From NCBI GenBank assembly GCA_034509755.1, contig CM067551.1, positions 15,744,501 through 15,808,500 of the forward strand: a stretch of DNA of 64,000 nucleotides. The letters run 5' to 3'. The notes under the pieces were generated by a model that saw only the letters and a program-made list of their open reading frames with translations, was not told the origin of the DNA and did not search any database. Below are positions 1 through 11,272 of this stretch, piece after piece; positions within the stretch are counted from its first letter, which is position 1; each line of letters opens with the position of its first letter. The position numbers were made by a program, and so were the translations under genes. Source of the DNA: Anisodus tanguticus. Its lineage: Eukaryota; Streptophyta; Magnoliopsida; Solanales; Solanaceae.

Positions 1-1067
1 TCTTGGAGGATAAATCAAAGCATTTATAACCACGATGATTAGACGGATAACCCAAAAATACACACGGGGTAGACCGAGCCTGAAGTTTGTTAATTGTGGT
101 GGATGGGAATAACGGATAACACAAGCACCCAAAAATCCTAAGACGAGAATAAGAAGGGTTCTTATTATATAGGATTTGGAGGGGGGAAGAATATGTCAGA
201 CCTTTGGACGATATTATGTTAAGGAGATATGTTGCCATTTGCAGAGCATGATGCCAAAAATACGGGGGTACGAAAGTATGAAGTAAGATAGTGTGGACAA
301 TGTTATTTATGGAACGAATTTTGCATTCGGCTTTCCCATTTTGAGAAGATGTATGAGGGCACGAAAAATGAAAATTTATCCCATTATTATCACAGAACTC
401 CCGAAACACCCTATTGTCATACTCTTTCCCATTATCACATTGAATATTCTTTATTTCTCTTTCGAATTATGTTCTAATGAATGCTCTAAATTTTATGAAG
501 ACAGAAAACACTTGAGATTTATTGGCAATTGGAAACGTCCACAAAAATTTAGAATAATCATCCAGAAACAGAACATAATATCGATGACCTAATGAACTTA
601 GAACAGGAGACGTCCATAGGTCGCTATGAATAATATCAAATGGCTATGAAGTATGAGAATTTGAGTCCACAAATGGCAACTTAACAATTTTTCCTAATGA
701 ACAAGATTGACAATTATGAGTACGACTCGTACCCTTACAAGAAATAAAGCTATTTTTATCTAAAATTGATAAAATAGAAGATCCCAGATGACCCAGGTGA
801 GCATGCCACACGAAAGGAGAAATGGCTGCAAAAACTGACGGCAAGGCTTGACTCGATGGACTGAAACCGGGCATGATAGGATACAGATCCCCCCTACTAT
901 CACACCTCATGAGATGACTCCCCGTCTTGAAATCCTTCACAGAGAAACCAAAAGGATCAAATTCAACGGAAACAGAATTGTCAGTGGTGAACTTTCGGAT
1001 AGACACTAATTTTTAATCAATTTGGGAGCATGTAAAGTATTCTTCAAGATAAGGGGTGGATTGAGGA
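1..1067 (-). pseudogene. Copia-1 GAG-pre-integrase and integrase region (decayed)
   Basis: The minus strand from 1006 to 644 encodes the end of the protease region and a GAG-pre-integrase domain: WHAHLGHLG is the HxxxH part and NCQSC the CxxC part of the zinc-binding module. From about 640 down to 1 the integrase core follows, with the first catalytic Asp in HSDL near 620 and the catalytic Glu in the context SSQNGKAE near 340-350. Position 1 lies in the conserved stretch after the core. The frame is broken several times, so no integrase is made. The reading continues across the nested solo LTR into the segment 4553-5815. Alignment to the same region of Copia-2 (about 14800-15680) confirms the identity. 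Confidence 0.85.
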
Positions 1068-1072
1068 GAGAC

Positions 1073-4000
1073 TGTCGCACCCGTTTTTAACCCGCGGGCT
1101 TCGCGACGGGATGGCGTCGATTCCCTCTGGATGGAATAAAAAATGCTTGCTTTGAGGAGTCGCCACCTAATTATTCTAAGGTGAATTAGGACACCTGAAT
1201 GTTAACTAAATGCTGCAGAATAACTCCATTTTTGTGGTCTACGAAACTAATGAAATTCTGGGTAAGGGTTCTTTATTATCCTAAAGGGAAGGGGTTAGGC
1301 ATCCTTTATGATCCGCTAACTTGCGGTTATCCGATCAAATTCAGGTTAATTGTTATGCTAAGAAAAATACATGTTTTTACAAATATAAAAATAATGTTAC
1401 AAGATGTTAAAAAAATGATGCATTTTGTACAAGTATGCATTTGTATGGCATTAATATACATGTAAAGCTGAAAAAAAGTATAAGTATGCATTTGTATGAA
1501 AATTGATAAAAATGTAGGCAAGGTGATTATTATGGGCGACGGGCCTAAAATTAGATAAACTAGCGATGGATTTCCAGTTTTAGACTACCCTATTAATTAA
1601 TTCTATGTCTACCTATTCTAAATATTTCAATAATTTCACGAGTACAATAATATTACAATGCATAATGAAAATAAAGCTGAATTAAAGAAAGTAAAAGACA
1701 ACAACAAAAATAAATAATCTCCGAGGGATATTTGCCTTCTTTGACTTTATCTTTGCAAGCTGTCAAGAATAAACGGTTAGAAACAATTGAATATACATAA
1801 CTTCGGATCCGTATCCAAAACAATAAATGTTTTAATTACGGAGGACTCAGACTTAAATTTTGAAAAGATCATTCCAATCACGCCGTGGCTGCGAACATAT
1901 GACTCGTTGGTCATTTTAGTTGCCTTGCCTACCGAACATGTTGGTCTCTCGGGTGAAAAAGATTTAAGTTTCATCATTGTCCAGAAGTTTTATTTTCCGT
2001 CTTTACAAGCTTGTGGAGGCCTAAAAAATCGACGGATATTTTTTCATCGGCCGGTGTAGTATCGTGTTCAAATCAAGCAAAATTAAATCGGAACGAAGCG
2101 CGAAGATGGCGGTAAGCGAAGGCAAAACAGAGAGGCAATTCCCGAGAAGACGGGATGTTTAGTAAAACAGTAAAACAGTAAATATCCGTTGTTGCCGGAT
2201 GTTTAACCCAGTAAACAAAAAACAGAGAAACGAAAAAGCGCGGCCTCAAATTCAATTTGATCGGCCCAAAATGCAGTATTTAATTCAGAACAGTAAAACA
2301 GTAAAACAAAAACAACAAGATATCCGTTGCACGGATGTTTAAATGCCAAAAATAGTAAACTGAAAATAGAGAAACAAACAAAAAAAGCGCGGCCTCGAAT
2401 TCAATTTTATCGGCCAAAATGCAGTATTAGTTAAAACAAATAAAACAGTAATCCGTTGCACGGATGTTTAAAACAGAAAACAGAAAAGAGAGAAACGAAA
2501 CGAAAGAAAAAAAAGCACGACCTCGAATTTAATTTCATCGGCTAAATGCAGTATTAGTTAAAAACAATAAAACAGTAAGATATTCATTGCACGGATGTTT
2601 AAAACAGTAAACAGAAACACAGAAAATAGAGAAACGAAAAAAAAGCGCGGCCTCGAATTTAATTTCATCGGCCTAAAATGCGGTATTTAATTCAAAATAG
2701 TAAAATAATAAAACAGCAAAAAAGCGCGGCCTCGAATTTAATTTCATCGGCCTAAGTATAGTATTAGTTAAAACAATAAAACAGTGATCCGTTGCATGGA
2801 TATTTAAAGCAGTAAACTAAAAAACAGAGAAGCGAAACAAAAAAAAAGCGCGGCTTGAATTTAATTTCATCGTCCTAAATGCAGTATTAGATAAAATGAT
2901 AAAACAGCAAAATACAAGATATCCGTGTATGAATATTTAAATGCCAAAATAAACCAACAGATTGCAATTAAAACGTCCGACCCGAATTCTGAAATTTGAC
3001 CCAACCCGGATCCTAAACAGTGATCAGGCTCGGATTTCGGGTTGACCCGACTCGAAATCACACATTTTTTTTTGGAATTTTCAGATAACCAACAAGAAAA
3101 CACTAAAACGCAAAATCTGGAAATTTATTCGACCCGGACTGTGACCCGACCCGATTTTTTTTAGATTTTCAGATAACCAACAACAACACATATAAACATA
3201 AAAATCTGGAAATTCATTCAAACCGGGTCGACCCAACCCGAGTCAGTGACCCGACCCGAATCAGATATTTCAACCCGAATCAAATTCTTTCCAAACTTTC
3301 AAATACCAACAACAAATTATTGAAACAAAATTCAAGAGATTTTACCCGTCAGAACAATGACCCGATCCCGGAACAGTGACCCGACACAAAAATCTTGATT
3401 TTTTTATTTCTGGACTGCTGATTTTTCTGATATTTAGACTCTGAATTCTGACCCGACCCGGTTTTTTACCCGACCCGAAAACAAAATAGCCCCTCGAACT
3501 ACCAAAAATGTGAAGAATGAAATAGGATTTTCGGATTGAAAATTATGAAACAAATAGGAGTATTTTCCGATTAAAGTTAAGAAACAAAATGGGGTATTTA
3601 TAGATGGATTTGGACCCATAAAAATCAAGTTCAAATTTCAAACAAAAGGGGCAAAAAATCCGATTTTTGGGGAGGATTCTTGGGGTATGGGTTGCGGATT
3701 TTAGGGGATAGGGGTATGGGATGTGTCGGGTGTAGGGGCAGAGGGGTTGGTGGTGGTGTCGGGTGAGGTGATGTGTGCAGCGACTGGTGGGGTAGGGTGG
3801 CCGGTGATGTGGGGTCGGGTATGGGGTGTGCGGCGTGTGGGGGGTGTGAGAGAGAGAGTGTGTGTTTTTTTTTTTGGTTTTTGATTTTTTAGGGTTTGTT
3901 TGGTTATGAGGGGAGAAATAAAGGGATATGGGGTTGGGCCGGTCGGGTTGGGTTTGGGAGAGATGGTGGCCGGTTGGGCCTGGGGAGTTGGGCCGATTAG

Positions 4001-4547
4001 GTTTGGGGAAAATAAGGGTGTTTTGGGCTGGGGATTAAAGGGTATGGGTGGTGGTTTTGGACGAAAATAAAGGGGTTTTGGGCTGAAAATGTTGGGTTGT
4101 TTCGGTTGGGCCCGAAAATGGGGTTTTGTTTTGGGGGAATTGTTTTGGGTTATGTAGAAATTGTTTTGGGTTGGGGAAATAAATGGGTTATGGGTTTAAA
4201 ATATAAAAGGGGTTTTATTATATAAAAAGAATGCTTTGCAAAATAATTTATAAATTGTAAAGATGATAATATGATAAAATATAATATTTGTGAAATGCTT
4301 GATGCTTAAAATAAAAAATAAAAAATGCGATACCGTTTTGCGAAAATAAAATAACATATAATATTAGGATAAAAGTATGATTATGATATAAAAATGCAAA
4401 TGACAATAAAAAATGCAAAGAATAATAATAATAATAATGATATATATACATATATATGCCTATATTTTAAAATTATTTTTAAAGTGTCAAAAATTTAAAA
4501 AATTGCAAATAAAATCATAAAAGATGGGACAAAATTGGGTGTCAACA
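1073..4547 (-). mobile_element. Solo LTR (3475 bp), probably Ogre/Tat-type gypsy, nested in Copia-1
   Basis: The insert starts TGTCGCACCC and ends GGTGTCAACA, so it has TG...CA ends, and it is flanked by a perfect 5 bp target duplication GAGAC (1068-1072 and 4548-4552). Removing the insert and one GAGAC restores the Copia-1 pol sequence, as seen by comparison with the uninterrupted copy near 27960-27975. There is no coding sequence for gag or pol, so this is a solo LTR left by recombination between two LTRs, or a non-autonomous element. On the minus strand it starts TGTTGACACCCAATTTTG, which I associate with large Ogre/Tat-type LTRs; the family is an inference. It holds a tandem array (2238-2960), stretches rich in GACCCG (2970-3480) and a strongly G-rich part (3660-4200). 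Confidence 0.88.
2238..2960. repeat. Tandem array inside the solo LTR, about six copies
   Basis: A core reading GCGCGGCCTCGAATTTAATT recurs at 2238, 2387, 2515, 2645, 2724 and 2848, spaced 149, 128, 130, 79 and 124 bases. Between cores lies a shared A-rich segment with AAACAGTAAA words and a short inverted repeat ATCCG-TTGCA-CGGAT. The copies differ by point changes and small deletions (the fourth unit is shortened to 79 bases). A degenerate relative may start near 2019. No ORF is conserved across the units. Tandem arrays are usual in the large LTRs and 3' regions of Ogre/Tat elements. Confidence 0.85.
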
Positions 4548-4552
4548 GAGAC

Positions 4553-5815
4553 AACATTTTCTGACCATAACCCTGAATTGGAATAGAGTTGTCATTACCA
4601 ACAATTATACCCCGATGAGTGCTCAAATTGGAATAGGATGAGAGAGTACCTGAATCAGAAGTCATATGAGTAGTGGCCCCGGTGACCATATACCAATTTG
4701 GGTCCGGTTGAGTCAACCCCAATGTGTGCATCGCGACCTCGATATCGATCTGAGTGGGGCCTGCTGCATGATGGGTTTGCGCAGGTCGGGGCCCAAGAAT
4801 TCCAGACCGTGACTGAGTTGGGTCGTAGGCTCTTGGAACCGGCGCTGGCCGGGCCACTAGCGGTGGGCCGCCACCGCTTCGGTTCTTTGGGTCGAAATTG
4901 TTGGCCAGCCCAATGGCTGCTGGAATTTACTGCTGGAGTGTAAGGGCTGCTGGCCCACTGCCCCAGCCCCACTGCCATGGGCCCCATTGGTGGGACCAGG
5001 GGGTGGTGGGCCACTGTTTCTTGGATGGGGCCCACCGCCTGTTTGTTGACCGCCGGAACCGCCGCGTTTGCCCCCACGATTTTTGTTATTATTCTTACGA
5101 TTATTTTTGCCACCACCATGATTATGGTTTGGCCCGAATTATTAACAAAACCCGAAGAACTTGGGGAGGACGCCATCATGACGATGGTGCTTGCTCCGGT
5201 AGCCGCCTTTTTAGCCAAACCGGCTTCTTCCAAAGTAAGCATGGAGCGGGCTTGATAAAAGTCGGGAAGAGGGTTGCTTTGACGAAGGAGAGTTCCAACA
5301 CCATTAGAGGCCTCCGAAAGGCCGGCAACCAATTGTAGAACCAGACGATTATTTGTTATACGTGCGCCAACATTACGGAGTTGATCCGCCAACTCCTTGA
5401 GTTTCTTGCAATATGCAGAAGCGTTTGGAAATTCGTCCATTCGAACTAGAGAGAATTCCTGCTCGAGTGTGACGACACGTGAATGTTGGTTATCTTGGAA
5501 TATGTCACGCAATCTATTCCAGGCAGCCATAGCCGTGGTATCCGTCTTAATAATCGTCTGTAGAAGGTCAACCGAAATAGTGGAGTAGATCCACTGGAGA
5601 ACGGTAACATCAAGAGTAATCCATAACTGAGGATCCTCCGTGGGAAGAGGTGTAGCGGGAGGAATGATGTGATGAATAACTTGATGGGAGATAGCGTGAA
5701 TTTTAAACAACTCCGCCCACGTTGCATATTTGACGTTTTTCATTTCAAGGACAATAGAGATACTGTTCTTGACGTTAGAAACCATGAGGGCAGGATGATA
5801 ATTGTTCTTAGACAT
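4553..5815 (-). pseudogene. Copia-1 gag and protease
   Basis: From the Met at 5815 an open frame of 386 codons runs to 4655. Residues 1-50 hold the gag N-terminus with the motif YATWAELFKIHA; residues about 60-190 are the helical UBN2/Retrotran_gag region (DIFQDNQHSRVVTLEQEF, LADQLRNVGA). The tail is rich in Asn, Gly, Trp and Pro and has no CCHC zinc knuckle. A frameshift near 4860 moves the sequence into the frame at 4857-4495, which carries the protease. There the catalytic Asp of the DTGA motif is replaced by Val (MVTGATTHM, near 4690), so the protease would be dead even without the other breaks. PBS and 5' LTR follow at 5972-6288. Confidence 0.88.
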
Positions 5816-5983
5816 ATTGAAAGAACAAAGAAGGAGGAGAAATTTGGGGAAAGTAAGAGAGATTTTGAGAGCGGAAGACTACTTTCGGAAGAGAAATCCG
5901 AGAGGGGGGGGGGGGGTATTCGGCCGAGATTGGCAAAACTTTTGGGAGAGAAATTTTTTGTAAACCCTAGTCTCTTGATACCA

Positions 5984-6288
5984 TGAAAGAAATAATCCAC
6001 TTCATTATTTTCATTAATTGAATAGGTATATATACAAGATACAAAATAGGAGAATCCTAATCCTAAAATCTTATTCCACCATAATTCTAACTCTACAACT
6101 ATGGTAGTGTATATTCCTAATTAAGGTAACAAATACATGAAAATATACTACACATATATTTTCCTAATATACAATATTCTTGTCTATTTACTATGTAAAA
6201 CCGAGACTGCCCAATTATGGCAGAATCCGAGATCTTTCCATAAGGCAATATACACATATATATTGTGTGTATATTACCTTATTTAACA
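5984..6288 (-). repeat. Copia-1 5' LTR (305 bp) with primer-binding site at 5972-5983
   Basis: The LTR starts TGAAAGAAAT and ends ATTTAACA on the plus strand, so on the coding strand it reads TGTTAAAT...CTTTCA. Directly inside it, TGGTATCAAGAG (minus strand of 5972-5983) matches the initiator Met-tRNA primer site. Internal sequence is shared with the LTRs of Copia-2 and Copia-3, most clearly the end reading ATTATTTTCATTAATTGA. The outer edge abuts AAATC, which belongs to the tandem unit that follows. Confidence 0.88.
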
Positions 6289-6550
6289 AAATCAAAGTAA
6301 TCTCGAAATATAATGTTATTTATATCTCACATTAAATATGAAGTAACAAATCTTAAATAACCTGTTCCCAACCAAATTTTGTCCTGACTCAATTGATTGA
6401 AGGAGCATTATTGGTAGTAAACGTGAAATAACCCTAGCAATATGACAAATTTAATTAAAAGCAGGACGTTTTTTGATGAATTGAATTCTTTTACCTAACT
6501 TCATTGATTGATGGACCACTTTTCACAGCAAATGCAGACACAACATTATA

Positions 6551-6805
6551 CTCTCTCAGTTTCATTTTAATTATGGACTTAACTTATAAAAATTATTCTA
6601 AAATAACTATCACTTTAAAAATTCAAGATGATAATTGATTATTATTTCCAATTATATCCTTAATATGAAAGAAAAACTTACGGTGTTAAGACAAAACACT
6701 CAATTTACTTTTACTAAATAAGAGTAACTTAGTAAACAATACTTTATATTTTTTTAACGGGCGTGAATATAAACTAAAATTACAGTTAAAATGAGAATGA
6801 GGGAG
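6551..6805. mobile_element. Stowaway-like MITE in unit 1
   Basis: The 255 bp segment begins CTCTCTCAGTTTCATTTTAA and ends with the inverse of CTCCCTCATTCTCATTTTAA, an imperfect terminal inverted repeat, and is flanked by TA on both sides (6549-6550, 6806-6807). The CTCCCTC end and TA duplication are typical of Stowaway, a non-autonomous Tc1/mariner MITE group. The same element lies in unit 4 and, split, in unit 3; in unit 2 only its left part remains (from 9444). Confidence 0.75.
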
Positions 6806-7915
6806 TAAAATGACAAATTTAGAAGCAAAACATGACCACGATAACAATTGAGAAATATGAAGTTATTGAAATCAAGGTAATTGGCAAATAATTAAGATAA
6901 AAGATAAAGGGAAGGGATGTCATTGTTGGTAGCAAAGAGATGTTATTGTCGCCTGTTCCCTAACCAAAATCAAATATAAATGTAAAATGCTTTATGGTGA
7001 ATAATACAAGGACCAAATTTAAAACGAAGAATAACTTAGAAACTAAATATATACTATTCTCCATGAATTAAAAACGTTCACCTAACTCAAATTTGTGGTA
7101 ATATTGAATGTGAAATAAACGTTACTAATCTGATAAATTTAAAAGCATAGCATGGCCAGGTCAACAAAATAGCAATGAATCGAGAAAAAAGAAACACTGC
7201 TTATACTGTTTTTGTTCAATGAAAAGTGTCACATCACTTTTCCTTAGACGAATAATTGATACACCAGGTGAATTTGCTCGTGAATCGCACGATCATTAAA
7301 GAAAAATCAAAATATGATCAAATAAGTATTTTTAAAATTTTAATTAAAATATTAGTCTCTATCACAATTTTAGAAAAATAATAAAAGGCAAAAAAAAGAA
7401 CATTTTTATTTGATTATATTGTTATTACATTCTTGAAATCTCTAGTGGCTCATGGCTAGTTTCATATTTGGATTAGTTATAATCGTAGTTTGGCTTCTTT
7501 GTTAGATTTTGTGTTATCTCTATCGTGGACTGTTTTTTGTTATTTCAGCTCATGATATGAATTGACTAAGTTATCAGCTTTTCAGTATTTAACACATCTT
7601 AAGAAGTTAATCAGTTGATTAATTTAGTGGTTCGCTCGACGGGATAATTTCATAATTAGTCGGATGCTGGTCACGTGACTCTAATCTCAGGTCGTGACAT
7701 GAGTAATGCTAGTAGAAAATCAAAATAAAACAACTCAAGGACTAAGAACTCTATCATTTTTCGTGAATTGAATACATTCAGGCTAATCAATTGATCATTT
7801 AAGGATCTTTATTGGAAGTAGATGTAAAAATATGATATTTTATGATGAATTAATGATTTAACCTAACTTAAATGATTGGTAGCATATTTGGTACTTAATT
7901 TGAAAGAAAGAGATA

Positions 7916-8194
7916 AGGATCAAAAACACACCTCAAGTATCATCTATTTTTAGTTTTCTATCTGAACTATCAGGTGCGAGAGTTTCCTACCTAAACTATC
8001 ATCAATTAGTTAGTAAAACACACCTCAACTATTATTTGTTCACTTTTTCAACCTAAAAGTTGAGATAGAAAAAATAAACAAATGATAGTTGAGGTGTGTT
8101 TTACCAACTAGTTGATGAAAGTTTAGGGAGGAAACTCTCACACCTGATACGAAAACTCAAAAAAATGTGATACTTGAGATGTGTTTTTGATCCT
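7916..8194. mobile_element. Foldback MITE in unit 1
   Basis: The 279 bp segment is almost one long inverted repeat. AGGATCAAAAACACACCTCA at the left end is mirrored by the inverse at the right end, and the arms stay complementary for more than 100 bases (both contain AACTATC and AAACTCTCA-type words). TA flanks both ends (7914-7915, 8195-8196), consistent with a Tc1/mariner-derived MITE, though other superfamilies with short duplications cannot be excluded. A matching copy is at 20922-21200 in unit 3. A transcript through it would form a long hairpin. Confidence 0.75.
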
Positions 8195-9612
8195 TAACTC
8201 TTGAAAGAACATTACAATATGATAAATTAGAAGCAATACCTACCATAGACCGAACTAGACCAGAATTATAGATATTTGGAGCAGGGCGACTTAACAACAT
8301 TGATTGCCTAAAGCCAAACATTAAGAATAGACCTTATATTAAAAAAAAAACCAGAGATCTCCCATCAGATTTAATTTTACTCGGTCACACTGATATCTAT
8401 AGCCAACACTTTGTATATTTTATTAATTTTTTTAATGATGGTGTACATACTATCTTGTACGTACTTGATCACTCACTCGAATACGTGCTTATTCTCATCA
8501 TCGAAGTTATATGGTAACTTCTCTTATCAAAGCTTTGACAATATTTTTATATTAACATCCACAGTTAATAGAATACTTTTTATAAATTCCCATTATTTGA
8601 TGATCTTAATTTTGTACTACTATGTAGATGTTAAATTAGTTTCATACATATGGTTCAAGTCAAGTTTAAATCAAAATGAAATAAATTGATCCACACCTTG
8701 TAAGAAATAATTAACTAAAAGATACTACAAGACTTTGTTTTTATTTTTTGTTTAACAACATCATCAAATTATTATTTACCTCGTATTACATGTTTATTAT
8801 GAAATTCAAGTATTTCTCTAAATAACCTCTATCACATTTTAAAAAGAGCATAAATCTAGTATCATTTTAATAATAATAATAATAATTTAGAATATATAGA
8901 ATATTAATTAATAAAAAATTAGGGCCTTGAATTTGCGGGTGGGGATTGGGGTGGGGGGTGGGGAGGGAGATGTGTTAAAGCAATTGCTTTAGTATCTTCC
9001 CCATGAGCCGGTCTTGATTTGAAGGTAAAATGAGCTTTCTTGAATAAAATAAGGACCAATATATTATAATTATACTAAAGTTAGAGAATAAAGGCTAGTT
9101 TGGTACGAGAGATAACTAATCTCGAAATTAAATTAGGGTAGAGTTTATTCCAAATTTGATTCGGATAAAATCTAAGTAATATCGGAATATAATGTTATTT
9201 ATATCTCACGTTAATTATGAAATAACAATTACTAGATAACTAATTTCGAAATAATTTATTTCCCACCAAACTTTATCCTGACTCAATTGATTGAAGGAGC
9301 ATTATTGGTAGTAAACGTGAAAGAAGCGTAGCAATGTGAGAATTTAATTAAAAGCAGGACGTTTTTTGATGAATTGAATTCTTTTACCTAACTTCATTGA
9401 TTGATGGACCACTTTTCACAGCAAATGCAGACACAACATTATACTCTCTCAGTTTCATTTTAATTATGGACTTAACTTATAAAAATTATTCTAAAATTAT
9501 TCTAAAATATCTCTAAAATGACCTTTTGGCATCCATGTAAAAAATCTATTTTTCTCTAGTGAATTGTGAGTTAGATTCTAGTTTTAGTTGTTAGAGAAAT
9601 ACATGTTCATTT

Positions 9613-9790
9613 TGAAAGAAATAATCCCTTGATTATTTTCATTAATTGAAAGAGTATTTATATAAATTGCATATTTTCATAATAGGAGAATTCAATTCTT
9701 ATTTTATTCCTAAAACATTATTCTACTTGGATACTAATTATACAATTATAGTAATAATAGGAGAATTATATATTGTGTGTATATTTAACA
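9613..9790 (-). mobile_element. Short solo LTR (178 bp) of the Copia-1/2/3 family
   Basis: The segment starts TGAAAGAAATAATCCCTTGA and ends GTATATTTAACA like the ~300 bp LTRs of Copia-1 to Copia-3, and is flanked by the perfect 5 bp duplication CATTT (9608-9612 and 9791-9795). It lacks about 120 bases from the middle compared with the LTRs elsewhere in the window. Because both termini and the duplication are intact, the loss is internal. It marks a past insertion followed by LTR-LTR recombination. Confidence 0.87.
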
Positions 9791-10382
9791 CATTTGAACC
9801 CATTAAACAAAGTCTGCATCCGTCTCTGATTAGGGGAGATCAACAGATAATGACAGGACTTGAAAATGCTTTACAATTTAGTTGTACATTATCTGGAATG
9901 TTAAACTTGGTTAGTTCCCAGCTAATTGGGATGTTCTTAAAGCATGTACAGTGGTTTTTGGTAATGCTCTTTAACTTTGCTGCATGTTTTTTATGTAGAG
10001 GAAACTGCAGCTTGCTTTTGTTTTATAGTCGTAGATTTATTAATTTATTTGAGATGAAATCATAATGATTTGAAGTTGAAATTTTATTTGGACATGCAAT
10101 TTCGATTTTTTAAGCTGTATTTTTTTTATAGACGTAAAACGTCATAAGTTGTGAAAACCATCAAAATTTTCTCAATTCTTAAACAATCTTACCAAATGAG
10201 CAAGTCATAATTCATAATAAAATTACATACGCTAGTAGAAGACATTTCTAAAAAAATACAACAACAATTGATCAAACTTTAGTTCAATAAAATAGAAAAT
10301 TGAACATGTGTTGTAGTGTAACTACTCTTTAATATAATCCTTTCACATAGTTGGTAAGAATAAATTTGTTATAAATACATTA

Positions 10383-10627
10383 CTCCCTCCGGATCAAAAA
10401 GAGTGTTCACTTAGTCATTTGCTCACCCTTAAGAAATTACTAACTTCTATGCAAAAATAGGTAATTTGACTAAAATGCTCATAATTAAATAGGTATTAAG
10501 ATTTGGTCACCTAACATAAGGATAAATCTAAAAAGTAAGGTTAATTCTTTCTTGATTTGGTAGGTGGGCATTCTTTTTTACTCAAAAAATGAAAGCTAAG
10601 TGGACACTCTTTTTGATCCGGAGGGAG
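10383..10627. mobile_element. Stowaway MITE
   Basis: The 245 bp element has terminal inverted repeats of about 28 bases with one mismatch, starting CTCCCTCCGGATCAAAAAGA, and is flanked by TA at 10381-10382 and 10628-10629. End sequence, size and TA duplication are those of Stowaway MITEs, which are mobilised by Tc1/mariner transposases. There is no coding capacity. Confidence 0.93.
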
Positions 10628-11236
10628 TATCAACTTGTAGATCTTTTAATATTTGATATAAATGGTTAGTGAACATTATTGATAAATATATCTACCAACT
10701 TATAAATCTATTTTTACAAAATATAAATTTATGGATCAATTTTTATTTTTAAAAATTTGAAATTATGATTTGGAATTGATTTGAAATTCCAAATCATGCC
10801 TTTTGGAATCACATGTCCAAACGGTGAAATCATTAAATGAAATCGTATATCCAAACGCCTGATAAGTTTTTGCGGATTATGCTCAACCCGCCATCCCTAC
10901 CCCATTTCCACCCCCAAAAAAAAAAACCTACCTCGAAAAGTCAAATTTGGGGAATCTTCAAGGAATATCAACTTCGAGGAATTTGCTACCGGAATTGTTT
11001 CGTTCACAATAGTTCATGATTTTGTTGTTTTGTGAGTTATAACTTGCTATTTTATCATCAGTCATTTTCATCAGAGTTGGTGCCTGAAATTCTGAAATAT
11101 GGAACTTCATTTTCGGAATCTTATGGTGCCTGTCATCATTGGAAAAGATACTTCACTCATATCATATGGTGACTCTCATCGTTTAGGGGTCTCTTGGTAC
11201 AAGTAATTATGGGATAATAATTTAGCAATTTCTTAT

Positions 11237-11240
<4 letters not shown>

Positions 11241-11272
<32 letters not shown>

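Larger units (their letters stand above)
1..6288 (-). mobile_element. Copia-1: partial Ty1/copia retrotransposon, cut by the left window edge
   Basis: Reading the minus strand from 6288 to 1 gives a 5' LTR, a primer-binding site complementary to initiator Met-tRNA (5972-5983), gag, protease, the GAG-pre-integrase domain and most of the integrase; reverse transcriptase and RNase H must lie left of position 1. Order PR-INT-RT is the copia order. It is the same family as Copia-2 and Copia-3 in this window (same LTR ends TGTTAA...TTTCA, same gag). A 3475 bp solo LTR is nested at 1073-4547. Short LTRs and a gag with a Gly/Trp/Pro-rich tail instead of a zinc knuckle suggest the Ale/Retrofit group; that assignment is from memory of the family. 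The right edge sits before AAATC, the expected 5 bp duplication, but the left copy lies outside the window. Confidence 0.9.
6289..9167. repeat. Tandem unit 1 (about 2.88 kb), complete
   Basis: This is the most complete of about four tandem copies (units 1-4) of an AT-rich non-coding segment. Anchors such as CTGACTCAATTGATTGAAGG (6384) reappear at 9278, 12709 and 22272; after subtracting insertions the period is about 2880-2894 bases. The unit contains a Stowaway-like MITE (6551-6805), a foldback MITE (7916-8194), a segment starting AGAGATCTCCCATC (8353), a trinucleotide AAT run near 8868 and a G-rich patch near 8935-8980. Only a 92-codon ORF (8411-8689) is seen, and it is not kept in the other copies, so I do not call a gene. 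Copia-1 sits exactly at its left edge, so the true first base of the array is unknown. Confidence 0.88.

Noticed and set aside
2238..2960. Regularly spaced repeats resembling a CRISPR array
   Set aside because: Spacing varies from 79 to 149 bases, the spacers are themselves repeated, and the array is inside a plant LTR.
8411..8689. 92-codon ORF in tandem unit 1 (related ORF at 11848-12042)
   Set aside because: The reading frame is not kept among the tandem copies, and the composition is that of AT-rich non-coding DNA.
9646..10065. 139-codon ORF with hydrophobic segments
   Set aside because: Its first third is the short Copia-family solo LTR, and the rest matches no family I recognise; it could at most be a gene fragment.
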